Shown here piece after piece: positions 13,192 to 14,991 of a stretch of 14,991 nucleotides of DNA. The DNA comes from Methanosuratincolales archaeon (GTDB taxonomy: Archaea; Thermoproteota; Methanomethylicia; Methanomethylicales; Methanomethylicaceae). The position numbers and the translations under genes were made by a program. The first letter of the stretch is position 1, and the number at the start of each line of letters is the position of its first letter. The notes under the pieces are model-generated. The model searched no databases, had not been told where the DNA came from, and was given only the letters and a program-made list of their open reading frames with translations. Location: NCBI GenBank assembly GCA_937930465.1, contig CALGKV010000039.1, forward strand, positions 1-14,991. The letters are read 5' to 3'.

Positions 13192-14076
13192 TCATTCCCG
13201 CATCTCCTCCCTAAGCCTCCTGAGCGATTCGCTGAGTTCCATGGGCTTGTTCACAAGAATCGCCCGTGCCCGGGACGTGTCAAGAGAGGAGTCCACTGGG
13301 CGCCTCGCGGCCCACCCGACATCGCCCATGCTTGTGGGGATCATCAGCTCCCAGTCAAGTCCGAATGACTTGGCGATGCTGAAGGCGAAGTCGTACTTCG
13401 AGACCCGGGTGGCGCCGGCAAGGTGCAGGGTCCCCTCGATTCCCCTGTCCGCAGCCTCAAAGAGCATCCTGACGAGGTTCCAGTCGTAAGTTGGGGTAAT
13501 GAACTGGTCCACAACTACCTTGAAAGGGGCGTGAGACCTCAGCTTCCTGATGGCCCAGAGGGCAAAGTTCTCCTCGGCCCTTGAGGCCCTGGAACCGAAA
13601 ATGAAGGAGGTGCGGACGATTAGGTGCCTCGCGCCTGAGGACTTCACGGCATCCTCTGCAAGGGCCTTGGTCTTGCCCAAGAAGTTTATCGGGTTCCTCG
13701 CGTCTTCCTCTTTGTAGAGCCCGCGAGAGCCGTCGAATACGTAGTCGGACGAGAGGAATACCAGATAAGAACCCGAATCCCTTGCGGCCTGGGCGACGCT
13801 CCTGGTCCCCTCGACGTTGACCTGAAGAGCGAGATCCCGATCCCTTTCGCACCTATCAACGCCGGTGATCGCTGCAGTATGGAAGACTAGGTCGGGGCGG
13901 GCCCTCCTGAATGCCTCAGAGACTGATTGCATATTGGCGATGTCCATCCTGGTTGGGTACCCGAACGCGGGCTGGTGCGTCAGGTAACCCGAGAAGACCA
14001 AATCCCCTCTCGATTCCGCTTGCTCCGCGATCCGCCCCCCCAGGAGGCCGCTGGCGCCGGTTATGAGCACGTTCAT
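13192..14076 (-). CDS. RmlD-like extended SDR protein lacking the catalytic tyrosine
   Basis: A 294-residue NAD(P)-binding protein related to dTDP-4-dehydrorhamnose reductases and other extended SDRs. Visible are the glycine-rich loop TGASGLLGG (about 6-14), HTAAITGVDRCE (about 66-77), LSSDYVFDG (about 108-116) with the catalytic-type Ser, and the family motifs VDQFITPTY and ARRPVDSSLDTSRA. The usual Y-x3-K motif reads FLGKTK, so the tyrosine is replaced by leucine (about residue 133) while the lysine is kept; I checked the codons (TTC TTG GGC). It may bind nucleotide without standard reductase activity. The ATG at 14076 is chosen because GGTGG lies about 6 nt upstream; GTG codons at 14088 and 14085 are alternatives. 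The gene is single and divergent from sir2, and I see no sugar-nucleotide genes beside it. Confidence 0.85.
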   Translation of the reverse strand: MNVLITGASGLLGGRIAEQAESRGDLVFSGYLTHQPAFGYPTRMDIANMQSVSEAFRRARPDLVFHTAAITGVDRCERDRDLALQVNVEGTRSVAQAARDSGSYLVFLSSDYVFDGSRGLYKEEDARNPINFLGKTKALAEDAVKSSGARHLIVRTSFIFGSRASRAEENFALWAIRKLRSHAPFKVVVDQFITPTYDWNLVRMLFEAADRGIEGTLHLAGATRVSKYDFAFSIAKSFGLDWELMIPTSMGDVGWAARRPVDSSLDTSRARAILVNKPMELSESLRRLREEMRE

Positions 14077-14088
14077 TTGTCCCACCAC

Positions 14089-14122
14089 ATTTTATTTGAT
14101 GCAGTGGGCTATTAACTGTTAA
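14089..14122. promoter_or_regulatory. Divergent promoter region between the SDR gene and sir2
   Basis: A short AT-rich gap. On the plus strand CATTTTATTTGATG (14088-14101) could serve sir2, with transcription near 14120. On the minus strand AACAGTTAATAG (14120-14109) could serve the SDR gene. Both assignments are tentative. Confidence 0.35.
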
Positions 14123-14129
14123 CGCGGGC

Positions 14130-14909
14130 GTGTTGCTGTTGGCAGGAATCTCGGCTGGGTCTGGCAAGGGCTATCCGGAAAGGATCGCCGCGCTCATCAG
14201 GGAGAGCAGGGGCGCGGTAGCATTCACAGGGGCAGGGATCAGCACGGAAAGCGGAATACCGGACTTCAGGGGGAGGCAGGGCCTCTGGAAGAGGTTAGAC
14301 CCGAGGATGGCCTCAAGGTCATTCATGCTTGAGAGCCCAAAGGAGTTCTGGGAGTTCTATGCGATGCGCTTCGAGGCCCTGGCTGGCGCCAGGCCTAACG
14401 CAGGACACAAGGCCCTTGCAAAGCTTGAAAGGGAGGGGGCACTTGGGGCAGTGATCACCCAGAACATAGACGGGCTGCATGCCGAGGCGGGATCCGCAAT
14501 GGTAATCGAGCTCCACGGGAACATAAGGACGAGCAGGTGCGAGAGCTGCGGGTCCACGAGGCCCACTGGGGAGTGCGTCGATTTCTTGAGGAGGGAGGGG
14601 GCGGTGCCGAGGTGCTGGTGCGGGGGCATGATGAGGCCATCGGTTGTGCTTTTTGAGGAGCCTGTCGAGACCTTTGAGGCGGCTCTAAGGCTAGCGCAGG
14701 AGAGCGACCTCTGCATTGTGGTCGGGTCATCCCTTACCGTCTACCCCGCCGCGGCGATACCCGAGGTGGTCAAGGCTGCAGGGGGGAGGCTGATAATAAT
14801 CAACGAGGAGCCCACGCCCCTCGACGCGCACGCCGACCTGGTTGTCCGCGACGGCGCATCCGCTGCACTTGCCGCCGCATCAAGGGCGCTGGGGCTAGGC
14901 GAGGTTTGA
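14130..14909 (+). CDS. Sir2-family NAD-dependent protein deacylase
   Basis: A sirtuin removing acyl groups from lysines using NAD; in archaea such enzymes act on chromatin proteins and metabolic enzymes. The 259-residue protein has GAGIS (34-38), GIPDFRG (42-48), TQNIDGLH (110-117) with the catalytic His in ELHGN (129), a zinc site of C-x2-C (137, 140) and C-x-C (162, 164), and VVGSSLTVYPAA (197-208). FWEFYAMRF (73-81) gives the Y-x2-R pair (Tyr77, Arg80) typical of class III sirtuins such as CobB and SIRT5. The start is uncertain: the listed GTG adds about 12 residues (LLLAGISAGSG) before the usual first helix, and no strong Shine-Dalgarno site decides between it and nearby TTG codons. Confidence 0.93.
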   Translation: MLLLAGISAGSGKGYPERIAALIRESRGAVAFTGAGISTESGIPDFRGRQGLWKRLDPRMASRSFMLESPKEFWEFYAMRFEALAGARPNAGHKALAKLEREGALGAVITQNIDGLHAEAGSAMVIELHGNIRTSRCESCGSTRPTGECVDFLRREGAVPRCWCGGMMRPSVVLFEEPVETFEAALRLAQESDLCIVVGSSLTVYPAAAIPEVVKAAGGRLIIINEEPTPLDAHADLVVRDGASAALAAASRALGLGEV

Positions 14910-14924
14910 AGCGGGGGGCGGGGC

Positions 14925-14991
14925 GTGACAAGCTTGGAGCGGCCGAAGCGAAGAGTTCCCACGAGTAGGGCTATGCGGCTCCTGTTCCTGC
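14925..14991 (+). CDS. Possible start of a further gene (partial, unknown)
   Basis: A GTG at 14925 opens a frame that runs off the window after 22 codons, beginning MTSLERPKRRVPTSRAMRLL. An in-frame ATG lies at 14973. It follows the sir2 stop by 15 nt in the same direction, so it may be cotranscribed. Too little is present to identify it. Confidence 0.3.
   Translation, partial: MTSLERPKRRVPTSRAMRLLFL

Noticed and set aside
1..14991. CRISPR array, insertion sequence, integrase or att-site duplication
   Set aside because: No regularly spaced repeats, transposase motifs or tRNA-end duplications were noticed on reading both strands.

Overview
This window is chromosomal DNA from an archaeon with a fairly GC-rich genome. 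Several things point that way. RpoH sits next to an RpoB N-terminal half of archaeal type. PyrB is paired with a zinc-binding PyrI of archaeal length. Two tRNA genes carry introns at position 37/38 with bulge-helix-bulge splice sites. Promoters are TATA boxes about 25-30 bp upstream of starts, and terminators are short T-runs. The RpoB sequence resembles TACK-type (Crenarchaeota/Thaumarchaeota/Bathyarchaeia-like) proteins as I remember them, but I cannot place the organism further. I see no insertion sequence, integrase, CRISPR array or rRNA.

Layout. Positions 1-1755 (minus) hold the start of the RNA polymerase operon: rpoH, then rpoB running off the left edge, coupled through a TGATG junction. 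Next come an intron-containing tRNA-Tyr (minus), a membrane-anchored HtrA/DegP-type serine protease (minus) and an intron-containing tRNA-Asp (plus). The protease and tRNA-Asp appear to share one AT-rich promoter element. A small flavodoxin (minus) with a probably leaderless transcript follows.

Positions 4305-11207 are dominated by de novo pyrimidine synthesis on the minus strand, in two transcription units. One is pyrE-pyrF (orotate to UMP). The other is pyrB-pyrI-pyrC-pyrDK (carbamoyl phosphate to orotate), in which dihydroorotate dehydrogenase and its Fe-S/FAD electron-transfer subunit are fused in one reading frame. Together they cover every step from carbamoyl phosphate to UMP; carbamoyl-phosphate synthetase is not here. 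A PPP-family phosphatase on the plus strand separates the two units and looks less GC-rich than the pyr genes. The pyrB leader holds two possible TATA boxes, an inverted repeat and a 31-codon upstream ORF whose stop overlaps a pyrB ATG.

Positions 11438-13082 (minus) encode an overlapping pair of envelope proteins: a single-pass protein with about three copies of an Ig/LEA-like beta domain, and a four-helix membrane protein. Neither has a recognised function. Positions 13192-14076 (minus) encode an RmlD-like SDR protein that lacks the usual catalytic tyrosine. It diverges from a Sir2 deacylase (plus, 14130-14909) whose pocket has the Y-x-x-R signature of class III sirtuins. A further gene may begin at 14925 and run off the right edge.

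The main points for a second look are the single-chain PyrD-PyrK, the pyr leader region, the SDR protein without its tyrosine, the repeat-domain/membrane pair, and the shared htrA/tRNA-Asp promoter.
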